A stretch of DNA of 64,000 bases, taken from contig CH003364.1 of the NCBI GenBank assembly GCA_000149265.1, positions 1,759,510-1,823,509 on the forward strand, read 5' to 3'. The notes below the pieces were generated by a model. It had not been told where the DNA came from. It made no database searches and saw only the letters and a list, made by a program, of their open reading frames with translations. Both the position numbers and the translations under genes were made by a program. Each line of letters starts with the position of its first letter. Position 1 is the first letter of the stretch. Below, piece by piece: positions 1-11,314 of the stretch. This DNA comes from Ciona savignyi. Its lineage: Eukaryota; Chordata; Ascidiacea; Phlebobranchia; Cionidae.

Positions 1-892
1 GTAAGTGCATTAGTCACTGATTTAACACTTAAAAGAAATAAAAAAATTACCCAGGGAAATACCCTAAAAATCGGATTTTGTTCTCTAATTATGATTGTGA
101 CAAGCATGCCATGTTGCCCCGAAATCTAGCAAAAGGAGTAATAAAATCGCAATAAAAATTTGACATTTGTAACAGAACATAATCTAGATAAGCAGAAACA
201 AAAATTTTGGGTAATGAATCTAGGGAAATTCCCCTGAGACGTTAAAAACCAAAACATTTTTTTTCTAAAAAATTAGATTTTTTGGGCATAGCACTTGAAC
301 GGCTGCTGTAATTTTAATAAAATTCGGTAAAATGTTAAAACATTAGACACTTTGTGCCAATTAAAAAAAGAAAACATTTAATTAGGTTAATTTACATGAA
401 AACAAACATATGTTCCTAAATTTTGATTGTGGCAGACATGCCATATCGCACTGACATCGCCAACAAGAAGTCGACAAATCAGATTAAAACTTTAAGAATT
501 GTTACTTAAAATGACTCACTTATGTAAAAACAGAAACTTATCTACCAAACCCAGGGGAATTCCCTAAAATCATGAAAAACTAAATCGGGCCGTTTTGGAA
601 ATTTAACTTTATTTTACTACAGCGCTTGAAAAGAAGCTATAATTTAAAACATTTGTGGTAAAATGTTCGTAAATTTAAAACGTTTATTTTTTATTTAACT
701 AAAAATGTAAATTAAGTTTGGTCTGTTAACTATGGGACCCATGCGTTTATGCTTGCAGAAACAAACTACATACTCAGTGTATAAAATACAAATTGTGGTT
801 AGGGACCCTGTAGCATGAATATAGGGTATACAACATGTGTTTTACAAATAGTGGTGGTTAACACGTGGTTGACACTCTCTAGTTTATAATGG
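1..892 (+). repeat. Dispersed tandem-repeat block, copy A (cut by window edge)
   Basis: Two diverged units of roughly 336 bp (about 1-337 and 338-690), each with the same landmarks: a GTAAGTG start, 'GGGAAATACCCTAAAA', a pseudo-palindromic 'GGCATGCCATGTTGCCCCGA'-like segment, a 'GGGGAATTCCC' segment and 'AGCGCTTGAACGGCT'. They are followed by a conserved tail (718-892) ending 'GTGGTTGACACTCTCTAG'. The same order recurs at 8.1-9.64 kb. No coding potential is seen. The element class is not recognised. Confidence 0.7.
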
Positions 893-1415
893 TATCGGAC
901 TGACCTGACTACACGCTGCGTGATCATTTTGCGTCCATTAACCCTGCATGATCGACGACCGTATCGTCCATATTTCTTCGCTCTATAGGGTATATAAACC
1001 CGTTGACCTTATTGTCGTGCATTGTATTGCTTACGTACTATTTGTTGTAATTAGTCGCTTATTCTTGGTGTATAGATGTTGTGTAATTCGTGTATGTAAT
1101 CCTCTGCAATAACCGGTTAATGTTTATTTTATAGTGATCAAATGAAACACTTTTAATAACCTGAAACCTAAATCTGTTAAATTGTAAATAAAAGTGGTGT
1201 GTGTTAACCGAGGGAGGTTTACTGGCTGCAAACTGAGATCAGGTGCATTAGAGAAAGTGATCACTTATCGGCAGCCGTCAGATCATAAGGATCCGGCGGA
1301 ACGTTGCTACACCCGCAACAGTTAGGGACACTGCTCGAATGAATATATGGCATACAAAATGTATTTTACAAATAGTGGTGGTTAAACACGTGGTTGACAC
1401 TCTCTAGTTTATATA
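893..1415 (+). repeat. LTR-like or promoter-like repeat insert plus repeated tail
   Basis: Between two copies of the ~95-bp tail (797-892 and 1321-1415) lies about 430 bp with a TATAAA-type box (near 988-996) and an AATAAA (near 1187), ending 'CTACACCCGCAACA'. This order (TATA, polyA signal, terminal ACA) resembles a solo LTR. A comparable segment follows the tail of copy B at 9638-10044. No target-site duplication was found, so the LTR reading is tentative. Confidence 0.35.
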
Positions 1416-1800
1416 CGGTTTATATAATTAGTTTTAAAACGCAGAAACGGTTGGTTTCATTAAGTAATTAAAGAATTTCGAACACATGTGAACCATCACT
1501 ACATGTTAAACTACTTTCGAGTGGCCGCTGTGTTTTTCGGGATACAGAATCTATATATTATACAGAGGGTATGACGTTTGTGTCTGGGAGCAAAATCTAA
1601 TGGGTTCCCGGGTTACCAATTCAAATTTTATATTTATAATATCTAAATTAAACGAACCGGTTGACCTGGATATTTAACCGTCCATGGTATATCATATACA
1701 AAGGTACGATGTTTGTTTCTGCTAGCCTAAACTAATGTGTTCCCGGGTTACCCTTTTAACTCAATATCCATGTTTTCTGAATAAAGTATTCACGTTAGAA
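1416..1800. other. Non-coding sequence related to the zinc-finger gene's 3' flank
   Basis: No gene is seen. The stretch around 1765-1800, continued at 2424-2520 after the hAT insertion, resembles 7785-7920 downstream of the zinc-finger gene: both have 'ATGTTTTCT.AATAAAGTATT', then 'GTTATATTATTGCA' and '..TTTTCGG...AACT.GG'. It is probably a duplicated 3'-flank or relic of a second family member. Confidence 0.4.
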
Positions 1801-2415
1801 CAGTGGTTCCCAACCTGGGGGTCGCGACCCCCAAGGGGGTCGCAAAGCATGTTAAAGGGGGCCGCGAGGCTGTTGCTAATGTAAGAACAAGGGTAAATGT
1901 CAATAGGACTGGGTGCACCGGTACGCTCGTAGTATGTGCTATCATAGAGTACTAATATATATCAGTACTCTATGGTGCTATCCCGTGCATAATTTTTCAT
2001 TGAGACATTTCATTCGGATTGCTAGTAGCACAATATTATTGTATCAGTATGCGTCCACTGTGATGTCATATCGTCCACTGTGATGTCATATCGTCCACTG
2101 TGATGTCATAAAACTATGACCACATGACTGTGAACGTGCAATAGCTGCAAATTGGAACTCTATTAGAGACGTAGCCTAGTATTATTATACAAAAGAAATT
2201 AGTCAAAACTTGAAATTGATAAAAATAGTTAAGGGGAGCATGATTTTTTTAGTTGCAGACCTACAAGACACGTTTAGCTGCAGACCTACAAGGTGTTCAA
2301 CCATCCCACCGATTTGTTAATAAATGCATGTAAAACATTGAATATAAGTGTGGGTCACAGAATCTGCGAAACAAATTTAAGGGGGTCACCTAAACAAAAA
2401 GGTTGGGAACCACTG
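1801..2415. mobile_element. hAT-type MITE, copy 1
   Basis: Terminal inverted repeats CAGTGGTTCCCAACCT / AGGTTGGGAACCACTG bound a 615-bp element with an exact 8-bp target duplication, CGTTAGAA (1793-1800 and 2416-2423). The TIR sequence and 8-bp duplication are typical of the hAT superfamily. No transposase ORF is present, so it is non-autonomous. Internally it has a 22-bp unit repeated three times (about 2049-2112) and an 11-bp inverted repeat near 1942-1978. A second, inverted copy lies at 10341-10864. Confidence 0.9.
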
Positions 2416-3099
2416 CGTTAGAATAAAACAATTTAAACATAAAAAATGTTATATTATTGCAAGCTTTTCGGGGTAAACTGGGATATTTTGATTAATGCAT
2501 TTTTAGATTTACTTATATACTTTTCGATCCAATTATGGGCTCTGGGTAAGACTGTTTTATTAAATATATATCAGTAAATAAATCGATCGTTTATAACTTG
2601 CTGATATTGACAGCAATGCAACGCAATGAGCGAAACGCCATACAACGCCCGGATCAAGAACATGCCACAGACAACATAAAAACGCAATGACCGAAGTCGG
2701 TCAATCGGAAACAAGTTTACAGAAGCACATAAGTGAGGACAGTGAAAACAACAGAAAGGCGTATACGTTAATTGTTTTAGATAAACGTGTAAGAATAGTA
2801 AAAATAATGTAAAACAATCGCTAGACTCTGAAAAATGAATTAAGAATAAAATTGTTAATTAGAAATGCAATGTAAAGCCATCATAGAAGTAGTTGTTTTG
2901 TTTGTTAGTGGGGCACAACTAATTTACAGAAAACAGAATTACAGAAATGACAGAAATTTGATACTAATTTACAGAAATTACAGAAATACAGAATTACAGA
3001 AAAAATCCGTTTCTAATTTACAGAAATACAGAAGAGAAATAAGGAAAACAGAAATACGGAAATACATGCAAACCTGTACTGGGTTGAATTATTAACGAC

Positions 3100-4171
3100 G
3101 GAAATGTTCCAAATTTACGGAAATTAACCGATTCTTTTTTCTGTCACCGTTTTAAACGACAGAAATGTCTTAATTTACAGAAATGAACCCGTTCTTTTTT
3201 CTGTCATCGATTTCAAAGACAGAAATGTCTTAATTTACAGAAATGAACCCGTTCTTTTTTCTGTCACCGCTTTCAACGACAGGAATGTTCTAATTTACAG
3301 AAATGGACCCGTTCCGTATTCTGTCACCGTTTTCAACGACAGAAATGTTCTAATTTACAGAAATGAACCCGTTCTTTTTTCTGTCACCGTTTTTAACGAC
3401 AGAAATGTTCTAATTTACAGAAATGGACCCGTTCCCTATTCTGTCACCGTTTTCAACGACAGAAATATTATAATTTACAGAAATGAACCCGTTCCCTATT
3501 ATGTCACCGTTTTCAACGACAGAAATATTCGAATTTACAGAAATGAACCCGTTCCCTATTCTGTCACCGTTTTCAACGACAGAAATGTTCTAATTTACAG
3601 AAATGGACCCGTTCCCTATTCTGTCACCGTTTTCAACGACAGAAATATTCTAATTTACAGAAATGGACCCGTTCCCTATTCTGTCACCGTTTTCAATGAC
3701 AGAAATGTCCTAATTTACAGAAATGGACCGGTTCCCATTTTTGTCACCGTTTTTAACGACAGAAATGTCCTAATTTACAGAAATGAACCGGTTCCATTTT
3801 CTGTCACCGTTTTTAACGACAGCAATGTTCTAATTTACAGAAATGAACCCGTTCCATTTTCTGTCACCGTTTTTAACGACAGAAATGTACTAATTTACAG
3901 AAATGGACCCATTCTTTTTTCTGTCATTGATTTCAACGACAGAAATGGACCCGTTGCCTCTTCTGTCGCCGTTTTTAAAGACAGAAATGTTATAATTTAC
4001 AGAAATGTACCCGTTCCATTTTCTGTCACCGTTTTTAACGACAGAAGTGTCCTAATTTACAGAAATTAACCCGTTCCATTTTCTGTCACCGTTTTTAACG
4101 ACAGAAATGTGCTAATTTACAGAAATGCACCCAATCCCTATTCTGTCACCGCTTTCAACGACAGAAATATT
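3100..4171 (+). repeat. 60-bp tandem array, left arm
   Basis: About 18 units of ~60 bp, each with 'AATTTACAGAAATG', 'CCCGTTC', 'CTGTCACCG' and 'AACGACAGAAATG'. Units differ by a few substitutions, and the spacing is disturbed only near 3935-3990. The array is the left arm of the foldback element and is inverted relative to 4530-5340. Confidence 0.95.
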
Positions 4172-4529
4172 CAAATAAAGCAATAGCGCATTACAAATAC
4201 TCTTACTTAAGGTACATTATTCACTGTGTTAACCCGCATTGCTTAGCCGCTCTTGGAAAAAAAATTGAGCTTTTTGTTCGCAAAAGCCAGAAGCAGTTTA
4301 CGCATCATTGTTTGTCACCATGCTATCTAGAGGCCAGGGGGAGTTGAATCGAATTGATTTATAATGACTAGATAATATTTAAACGCCACATTCATTTAAA
4401 GAAATAGGCTATAAAGTTTTATTTCAGCCCATTAATCCAATGGATTCAGTCGACATCCGCCAAGTGCTTTGCAGAGGGAGATATTTGTCAAGATTTTGGT
4501 TTAGCGGTGGCAGTAAAGGGAACGGGTCT

Positions 4530-5340
4530 ATCTATATCTCTAAATTAGAACATTTCCGTATGAAAACGGTGAAAGAAAAACAAACGGGTTCATTTCTGTA
4601 AATTAGAACATTTCTGTCGTTAAAAGCAGTGACACAATAGGGAACAGGTCCATTTCTGTAAATTAGGACATTTCTGTTGATGAAAACGACGACAGAATAG
4701 GGAACAGGTCCACTTCTGTAAATTAGAATATTTCTGTCGTTAAAAACGGTGACAGAATAGGGAACGGGTCCATTTCTGTAAATTAGAACATTTCTGTCGT
4801 TAAAAACGACGACAGAAAAAAGAACGGGTTCATTTCTGTAAATTAGAACATTTCTGTCGTTGAAAACGGTGACAGAATAGGGAACGGGTTCATTTCTGTA
4901 AATTAGAATATTTCTGTCGTTAAAAACGGTGACAGAATAGGGAACGGATCCATTTCTGTAAATTACAACATTTCTGTCGTTGAAAACGACGACAGAAAAA
5001 AGAACGGGTTCATTTCTGTAAATTAGAACATTTTTGTCGTTGAAAACGGCGACAGAAAGAAAGAACGGGTTCATTTCTGTAAATTAGAACATTTCTGTCG
5101 TTAAAAACGGTGGCAGAAAAAAGAACGGGTTCATTTCTGTAAATTAGAACATCTCTGTCGTTAAAAACGGTGACAGAAAATGGAACGGGTTCATTTCTGT
5201 AAATTAGGGCATTTCTGTCGTTGAAAACGGTGACAGAAAATGGAACGGGTCTATTTCTGTAAATTAGAACATTTCTGTCTTTAAAAACGACGACAGAAAA
5301 AAGAATCGGTTAATTTCCGTAAATTTGGGACATTTCCGTC
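4530..5340 (-). repeat. 60-bp tandem array, right (inverted) arm
   Basis: Thirteen to fourteen units of the same ~60-bp monomer as the left arm, on the opposite strand. A 180-residue open frame on the minus strand (4532-5074) is a 20-residue peptide repeat produced by the period being divisible by three. It has no recognisable domain, so I do not call it a gene. Confidence 0.95.
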
Positions 5341-5535
5341 GTTAATAATTTAACCCAGTACAGGTTTGCATGTATTTCCGTATTTCTGTTTTTCGCATTT
5401 TTCTTCTGTATTTCTGTAAATTAGAAATGGATTTTTTCTGTAATTCTGTAGTTCTGTATTTTCTGTAAATTAGTATCAAATTTCTGTCATTTCTGTAAAT
5501 TCTGTTTCTGTTAATTAGTTGTGTCCTTGTTAGTG

Positions 5536-6450
5536 ACCTATTTTAACACGGCTGTAATTCTGTTCGCTTCGGTTCAGTTGCCATGTAGTTGGGAGAGTTT
5601 GCAAAATTTGAACTAATGCAAAGAATACTCAGACAGTAGCCAGGTTTTAAAGTGATGATATAAGGTCAAGAGGAAATTTAAATAAATAGATTGGAAATTG
5701 CTATATTAATTAAAATGACACTGCATCATTTATAACCTATTACGTGACGGTCTGGCTATTTTAATCAACATTTTAAGCATTCATAGGCTATAAATTCATA
5801 TATACCGCCATAACAGCACCATATTTCGCCCTTTTTAATGTGTAATAAACACATTAGCTGATCTTTATTTAATAGTGTAAGCTTTCTTGTAAATACTTAA
5901 ATATCCGAGAGTATTAGTCTTTTTTAACTGGTGTAGATTTTGTATTCTGTTGGAAACGTCATCTAGACCATTTTGTTTAAAGTTGATATGTGTATCGGTC
6001 GCGTTAACCATTCAACCATATACGCCCGTACAGCACTAGTCGTTCATTCTAGGTCTTCCCACAATTTTAAGCTTCCGACCCCTTTTAATTTATTAAAATT
6101 TTCTGCGACTCTTCTTTACGTTTAAAATTCAAAACAGATTTGTTTAAAATCCTACTAAATATTTGGCCCACGAGAATGCAATCGGTATCTATAACATTTA
6201 ACTTCCTTATTATCTTTGGCTAGGTTGAAAACAGACCGTACACACCTGCATTGTTTTGGTCACGTGATTAATACGTCCGCTGTGCATTCAGTTATGCCGC
6301 GTCAGTGGTATTAACGTAGTGTTCACAATTAAGGTGAAATTTAGATTTTGCACATGTAAAAAGTCTAAAAAAGTACAATAGATGTATTAGTTTGTGTGAA
6401 ATTGATGTACACTTAGCGACCCCAAAAATGTATTACGGTTATTTTTTAAT
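5536..6450. other. Intergenic sequence, nothing recognised
   Basis: AT-rich sequence between the foldback element and the zinc-finger gene. I see no exon, tRNA or bounded mobile element. It must contain the zinc-finger gene's promoter, but no clear core promoter could be assigned. A 72-codon open frame at 6451-6669 just upstream has no recognisable similarity and is not called. Confidence 0.4.
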
Positions 6451-6703
6451 TTGGAAAGAATAGATTATTATATGACGCTGGTGATTTGTAAATTTTGTAA
6501 CCCTACCCAATTATCAGCATTTATTAACATTGTATTACATTTGCAGCGATATAATATACACGTCACTGTAGTAGACGTGTCACGCTTTATTTATTTTAAT
6601 CGTGGCCACATACGTTACAGTGAGTGGGTGCATGCTATTTTATTTAAAATAAATCATCCTCATTTTTAGGTGAATAACGTCAATGTGAATAGTTAACTAT
6701 AAA

Positions 6704-7534
6704 ATGAGTAAAAAATCATGTACCGTATCCTTTCAGTTAAAAACATACCAACAAACTCAGGCACAAGCGAAGCCTTGCATATGCAATGTTTGTGAAAAAT
6801 CGTTTAAGCGAGCAAGTGATTTGAAAATACACAAACTTATTCACACTGGAGAGAAACCTTACAAATGCGATGTTTGTGAAAAATCGTTTCAACAAGCAAG
6901 TAATTTGAAAAGACACCAAACAATTCACAAGGAAGAAAAACCGTACAAATGCAATGTTTGTGAAAAATCGTTTAAAATTGCATGTAACTTAAAAATTCAC
7001 CAAACTATTCACACTGGAGTAAAACCTTACAAATGCAATGTTTGTGAAAAATCGTTTCAACAAGCCGGTAATTTGAAAGGACACCAAAATATTCACACTG
7101 GAAAAAAACCTTACAAATGTAATGTATGTGAAAAATCGTTCACATTTGCATGTAATTTGAAAAAACACCAAATACTTCACACTAAAGAAAAACCTCACAA
7201 ATGCAATGTTTGTAAAAAATCGTTTAAACAAGCAAGTCATTTAAAAAGACACCAAATAATTCACACTGAAGAAAAACCTTACAGATGCGATGTGTGTGAA
7301 AAATCGTTTACATTTGCATGTAGTTTAAAAAGTCACCAACTTATTCACACCGAAACGAAACTTTTCAAATGCAATGTGTGTGAAAAATCGTTTCAAAATG
7401 CAAGTACTTTAAAAGCACACAAAATTATTCACACTGCAGCGAAACCTTACAAATGCAGTGTGTGTGAAAAATCGTTTAAACAAGCAGGTAATTTGAAAAG
7501 ACACCAAAGGATTCATATTGTAGAAAATCCTTAG
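6704..7534 (+). CDS. C2H2 zinc-finger protein, nine fingers, single coding exon
   Basis: An intronless 276-residue frame with a ~25-residue N-terminus followed by nine tandem C2H2 (Kruppel-type) fingers, from about residue 26 to 271. Each finger follows C-x2-C-x12-H-x3-H with the core 'CxVCEKSF' and linkers close to TGEKPYK. Several linkers are altered (KEEKPYK, TETKLFK, TAAKPYK). Proteins of this type bind DNA, but the target is unknown. No KRAB, BTB or ZAD effector domain is present. The fingers are very alike, suggesting recent internal amplification. The frame stops right after finger nine, yet remnants of two more fingers follow at 7535-7665, so the gene was once longer. It may be functional in shortened form or an early pseudogene. 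Confidence 0.85.
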   Translation: MSKKSCTVSFQLKTYQQTQAQAKPCICNVCEKSFKRASDLKIHKLIHTGEKPYKCDVCEKSFQQASNLKRHQTIHKEEKPYKCNVCEKSFKIACNLKIHQTIHTGVKPYKCNVCEKSFQQAGNLKGHQNIHTGKKPYKCNVCEKSFTFACNLKKHQILHTKEKPHKCNVCKKSFKQASHLKRHQIIHTEEKPYRCDVCEKSFTFACSLKSHQLIHTETKLFKCNVCEKSFQNASTLKAHKIIHTAAKPYKCSVCEKSFKQAGNLKRHQRIHIVENP

Positions 7535-7670
7535 CCTACTTATGCAATATTTGTGAAATTTGGTTTAGTGACTACACTGAAAAGACACCAAATGTTTCAC
7601 ACTAAAGAAAACCTTACAATTTTAATGTGTGTAAATAAATCGGTTGAACCATCAAGTAATTTCACTATAT
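7535..7670 (+). pseudogene. Eroded tenth and eleventh zinc fingers
   Basis: After the TAG at 7532-7534 the sequence still spells a recognisable finger start (TGC AAT ATT TGT GAA at about 7553) and a second one ('AATGTGTGTAAATAAATCGG' at about 7623), but with in-frame stops and lost codons. These are decayed C-terminal fingers of the upstream gene. Confidence 0.75.
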
Positions 7671-8100
7671 TCCTGCATGTCTAGTTACCTAACCGCACGA
7701 TATATCTTTTACTACGGAAAATAAAGGTTATTTCTGCATGCAGAAACCAATGGGAGATTACCAAGCTAAACTTGATATCTATGTTTTCTTAATAAAGTAT
7801 TTACACAAAAATTTAACAATAAAAATAAAATAATTGTGTGTTATATTATTGCAGCCTTTCGGAAAAACTAAGGTATTTTAATTAGTATATCTTTTCTTAT
7901 ACTTCATACTTTTTTAGTTTGAAGTAAATTGTACTTTCTAGTACTAAAATGTAAACCAACTATGAAAAATCGACTAAAAATATATAAAATGCAGTTAACT
8001 GTTCGTCGTTCGTAAATTCTCGGAATACCGAGTTAAGGATCTTTCCAGAATATTTGCTTCATATTTAATACATATTAGCTAACCTCTTTAAAAAGTTTTA
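7671..8100. other. 3' flank of the zinc-finger gene
   Basis: AT-rich sequence with AATAAA motifs near 7720 and 7790 that could serve the zinc-finger transcript. Part of it (7785-7920) resembles 1765-1800 plus 2424-2520. No other feature is seen. Confidence 0.4.
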
Positions 8101-8106
8101 TTCAAT

Positions 8107-9637
8107 AGTATGGGTCCCATTTGGAAAAATGGGACACATATTGTTTTTGTCCGTTTTTTTCGTTTTGTTTCTTCGTCAAACGCTTGACAGGCATGGCATG
8201 TCGCCCCGACATCTACCAAAAGAAATATTGGAATCGCAATAAACTTGGTGATCTGTTAAACAACATGGTCTAGATATGCAGAAACCAAAATTTTGGGTGA
8301 TAAATCCAAGGGAATTCCCCTGAGACGTTAAAAACCAAAACGGTATTTTTTTTCTAAAAAAATAGCTTTTTTGGGCATAGCGCTTGAACGGCTACTCCAA
8401 TTTTAATCAGATTTGGTGGAATGTAAGTGTATTACTCCCTGATTTAACACTTGAAAGAAATAAAAAAATTACCTAGGAAAATACCCTAAAAAATAAGATT
8501 TTATTCTCAAATGATAATTGTGACAGGCATGGCATGTCGCCCCGACATCTACTAAAAGGAGTAATGGAATCGCAATGAAACTTGGTGATTTGTTAGACAA
8601 CATGGCCTAGATATGCAAAACCCAAAATGTTGGGTTATAAATTTAGGGGAATTCCCCTTGGACGTTAAAAACCAAAGTGGTCATTTTTTCTTTAAAATTT
8701 GCTTTTTTGGGCATAGCGCTTGAACGGCTGCTCTAATCTGATTTAGATTTGGGAAAATGTAAGTGCATTAGTCACTAATTTAACACTTTAAAAATTATTT
8801 AGGGAAATACCCTAAAAAATGATTTTGTTCTCAAATCATGATTGTGACAGGCATGGCATGACGCCCTGACATTTACCAGAATGAATAATGGAATAGTAAC
8901 CAAACTTAGTCATTTGTTAGACAACATGGTCTAAATACGAGGTAAAAAAATTGTGGGTCATAAATCTAGGGGAATTCCCCTGAGACGTTAAAATCCAAAA
9001 CGGTTATTTTTCTAAAAAATGGCTTTTCGGGCCATAGTGTTTGAACGGCTACTCTAATTTTGATCAGATTTGGTGGAATGCTGGATCGTGAGACACCGTG
9101 TTTCAATTAAAAGAAAGAAAACATTTACTTAGGGTAACTACCTTAAAAACAAAGATATGTTCCTGACTCATGATGGTGACAGCATGCCACATTGCACTGA
9201 CATCTCCAACGAGGATTCGTCATATTGGATTGAAACTTTAAGAATTGTTGGATAACATGACCAACATATGTAAAAACAGAAACTTATGTAGTAAGCCCAT
9301 GGGGAATTTCCCGAAGCCGTCAAAAACTAAATCGGGCTGTATTAGGAATTTAGCTTCATGTCCATACAGCACTTGAAAAAAGCTTTAATTTAAAATATTT
9401 TTGTTGAAACCTTCGTAAATCTAACATGATTGTTATTTTTTACCTACACATGTAGAAGAAGTTTGGTTTAATAACTATGGGACCCATGCGTTTTGGCTTG
9501 CAGAAACAAAAACTACCTACTCTGTGTATAAAGTACAAAATGTGGTTAGGGACCCTGTAGCATGAATATATGGCATACAAAATGTGTTTTACAAATAGTG
9601 GTGGTTAAACACGTGGTTGACACTCTCTAGTTTATAA
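8107..9637 (+). repeat. Dispersed tandem-repeat block, copy B
   Basis: Four diverged units: three of about 336 bp (start landmarks at 8423 and 8759) and a more diverged fourth at about 9076-9420. They are followed by the conserved tail 9465-9637 that matches 718-892 of copy A. Both copies are in the same orientation and bracket the foldback element and zinc-finger gene. Confidence 0.75.
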
Positions 9638-10044
9638 TTGTTTTACTATACATTTTAACAACTAGGTCGCCATGCCATGTGTTCATATTTTGTGCATGGG
9701 AAATTGCGATTAGTTTCCTGTTTTGGCAGGTCTGTCGATGAATTGTTTTCCCGAGTTTTCTGTTTAACGCCGTATAAACCCGTGTACAAACATGTGTTTC
9801 CTGTTATGTGTGGTATACTGGTATATAAACTGAATATAATTTCATAGTATCAGAGAGCATTTTGGCTTGGCCTCTCTTGGACTAGCTGCCCTCTCAAACC
9901 TTTAACCTATACCCACTTAAGCTATATGCTCTGTGTACAGCGCTATTCCTGGCTGCACCTTGCGTAAATACCTAATAAAATACTTCACCTTTGTACTCTT
10001 TGTTTTACCCTGCTCAAAACCCGTCAAAAGCAGAGTGCTGCTAC
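9638..10044 (+). repeat. LTR-like segment after repeat copy B
   Basis: Directly after the repeat tail, about 400 bp with a 'GGTATATAAACTG' box near 9820 and an AATAAA near 9973, ending in 'GTGCTGCTACA'. The arrangement parallels 893-1320, though the sequences differ. It could be a solo LTR or an element promoter. No target duplication was found. Confidence 0.3.
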
Positions 10045-10340
10045 AGATCATAATCCTTATACAAAGAGTCTAAATTGCTTAGGTAGGCTACCACGTTAAG
10101 ATTTACCTTAAAGCTTCCTCCCATTTTATCACAACCTATTAAACCAATAGGATTAAGGATGTCCATCGAGCGCATTGCCGATGGACACGAAGTCGCTACC
10201 AAATGTCCGGTTTTGATTCAACAACTTTTCGTCTGCTGGCAATACCCGAAAACAGTAGTTAATAGGCTAACCGTTTGTCATAAAGGCTTCGTGATTTCAT
10301 ATTTTTTGTAAATCCGTAGCCTATAGTATATAGTCTATAC
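10045..10340. other. Unassigned sequence
   Basis: About 300 bp between the LTR-like segment and the second hAT MITE. Nothing recognised. Confidence 0.3.
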
Positions 10341-10864
10341 CAGTGGTTCCCAACCTTTTTGTCTTGGTGTGACCCCCTTAATATAGTTCGCAGATTCCGT
10401 GACTCACACTTATATTCTATCCAAAATTAGAAAGTAAGCACAAAAATGTTTTACTTGCATTTATTAGCAAATCAGTGAGATGGTTCTCCTTGTAGGTCTG
10501 CAGCTAAACGTATATGATGCTCCCCCTTATTTATTTTTTACCAATTTCAAGTATTTACTGATTTCTGTTGTATAATATACTAACTAGGCTACTTCCCTAA
10601 TAAAGTTCCAATTTGCAGCTATTGCACGTTTACAGTTATGTGGTCATAGTTTATGACATTACAGTGGACGCATACTGATGCAATAATATTGTGCTACAAG
10701 CAATCCGAATGAAATGTCCTAATGGAAAATTTTACATAGGATATAGCACATACTAATAGTGTACCGGTACTCAGTCCTACTGACATTCACCTTTGTTTTT
10801 ACATTAGCAACATATTCGCGGCCCCTTTAACATGCTTTGCGACCCCCCAGTTTGGGAACCACTG
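10341..10864. mobile_element. hAT-type MITE, copy 2 (inverted relative to copy 1)
   Basis: It begins CAGTGGTTCCCAACCT and ends TTTGGGAACCACTG. Its interior is the reverse complement of copy 1 (the 'GACCCCCTTAA', 'TTCGCAGATTCCGTGACTCA' and 'TACAGTGGACGCATACTGAT' segments are shared). It has only one of the three 22-bp units of copy 1. The flanking octamers GTCTATAC and GTTAAAAC match at only five of eight positions, so the duplication is decayed or the copy is old. Confidence 0.85.
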
Positions 10865-11314
10865 GTTAAAACACAGTTATTTGCAGTTAAACAAAGTTAC
10901 CGCACAACTGGCAAATTTTATCGTATGGTTTTAAACCGCTGTGGTGTTGCGTGGTTGATGCGAATAAAAGTACACATAGCTCCTGTGTTGGCTATATCTC
11001 AAAGGTCAGAATAAGGGTATTGCAAAAGAATCCACACATCATGTGTTTTGAAGGCAGATACTTCATGTCTGGTTCGTGTTAACTCAGGGAGGTCACAAAG
11101 AAATGTCGATATTCAGGGAGGTAGTTTACAATCACGACTTTATTAAGGTTTTTAATCCGGTATGGTCGACCAAATAGCAAAAATAGATTTTTTAGGAACA
11201 CATCGACTTTTCCATGGTCGAATGATTCAGAACCCAAGATTAGGAATCTTGATTATTTTTAAATCAATTTCGATTAAGTAAAATTCGTATATAGACCTTA
11301 TAGGATAGAATAGT
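10865..11314. other. Unassigned sequence
   Basis: Nothing recognised. Short open frames here have no similarity I can name. Confidence 0.3.

Larger units (their letters stand above)
2911..5526. mobile_element. Foldback-type transposable element with tandem-repeat arms
   Basis: The 2.6-kb element begins GGGCACAACTAATTTACAG and its far end reads GGACACAACTAATTAACAG on the other strand. It is flanked by an exact 9-bp direct repeat TTGTTAGTG (2902-2910 and 5527-5535). Each arm has a short degenerate 'TTACAGAAAT' zone, then ~60-bp tandem units: about 18 in the left arm (to about 4171) and 13-14 in the right (about 4530-5340) in inverted orientation. A ~360-bp unique centre (4172-4530) has no ORF. 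Long inverted repeats built of tandem units plus a 9-bp duplication match Foldback/Mutator-like elements. The 60-bp period keeps a 20-residue repeat frame open on both arms, which is not by itself evidence of a protein. Confidence 0.82.

Noticed and set aside
4532..5074. 180-residue open frame with a 20-residue repeat on the minus strand
   Set aside because: It is a by-product of a 60-bp tandem array. The same peptide frame is open in the oppositely oriented left arm, and no domain or signal is present.
3118..5340. CRISPR-like array
   Set aside because: The whole 60-bp unit repeats without unique spacers, the array is inverted on itself, and the context is an animal genome.
6451..6669. 72-codon frame just upstream of the zinc-finger gene
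   Set aside because: No recognisable domain, AT-rich, in a different frame from the fingers. It could be leader sequence.
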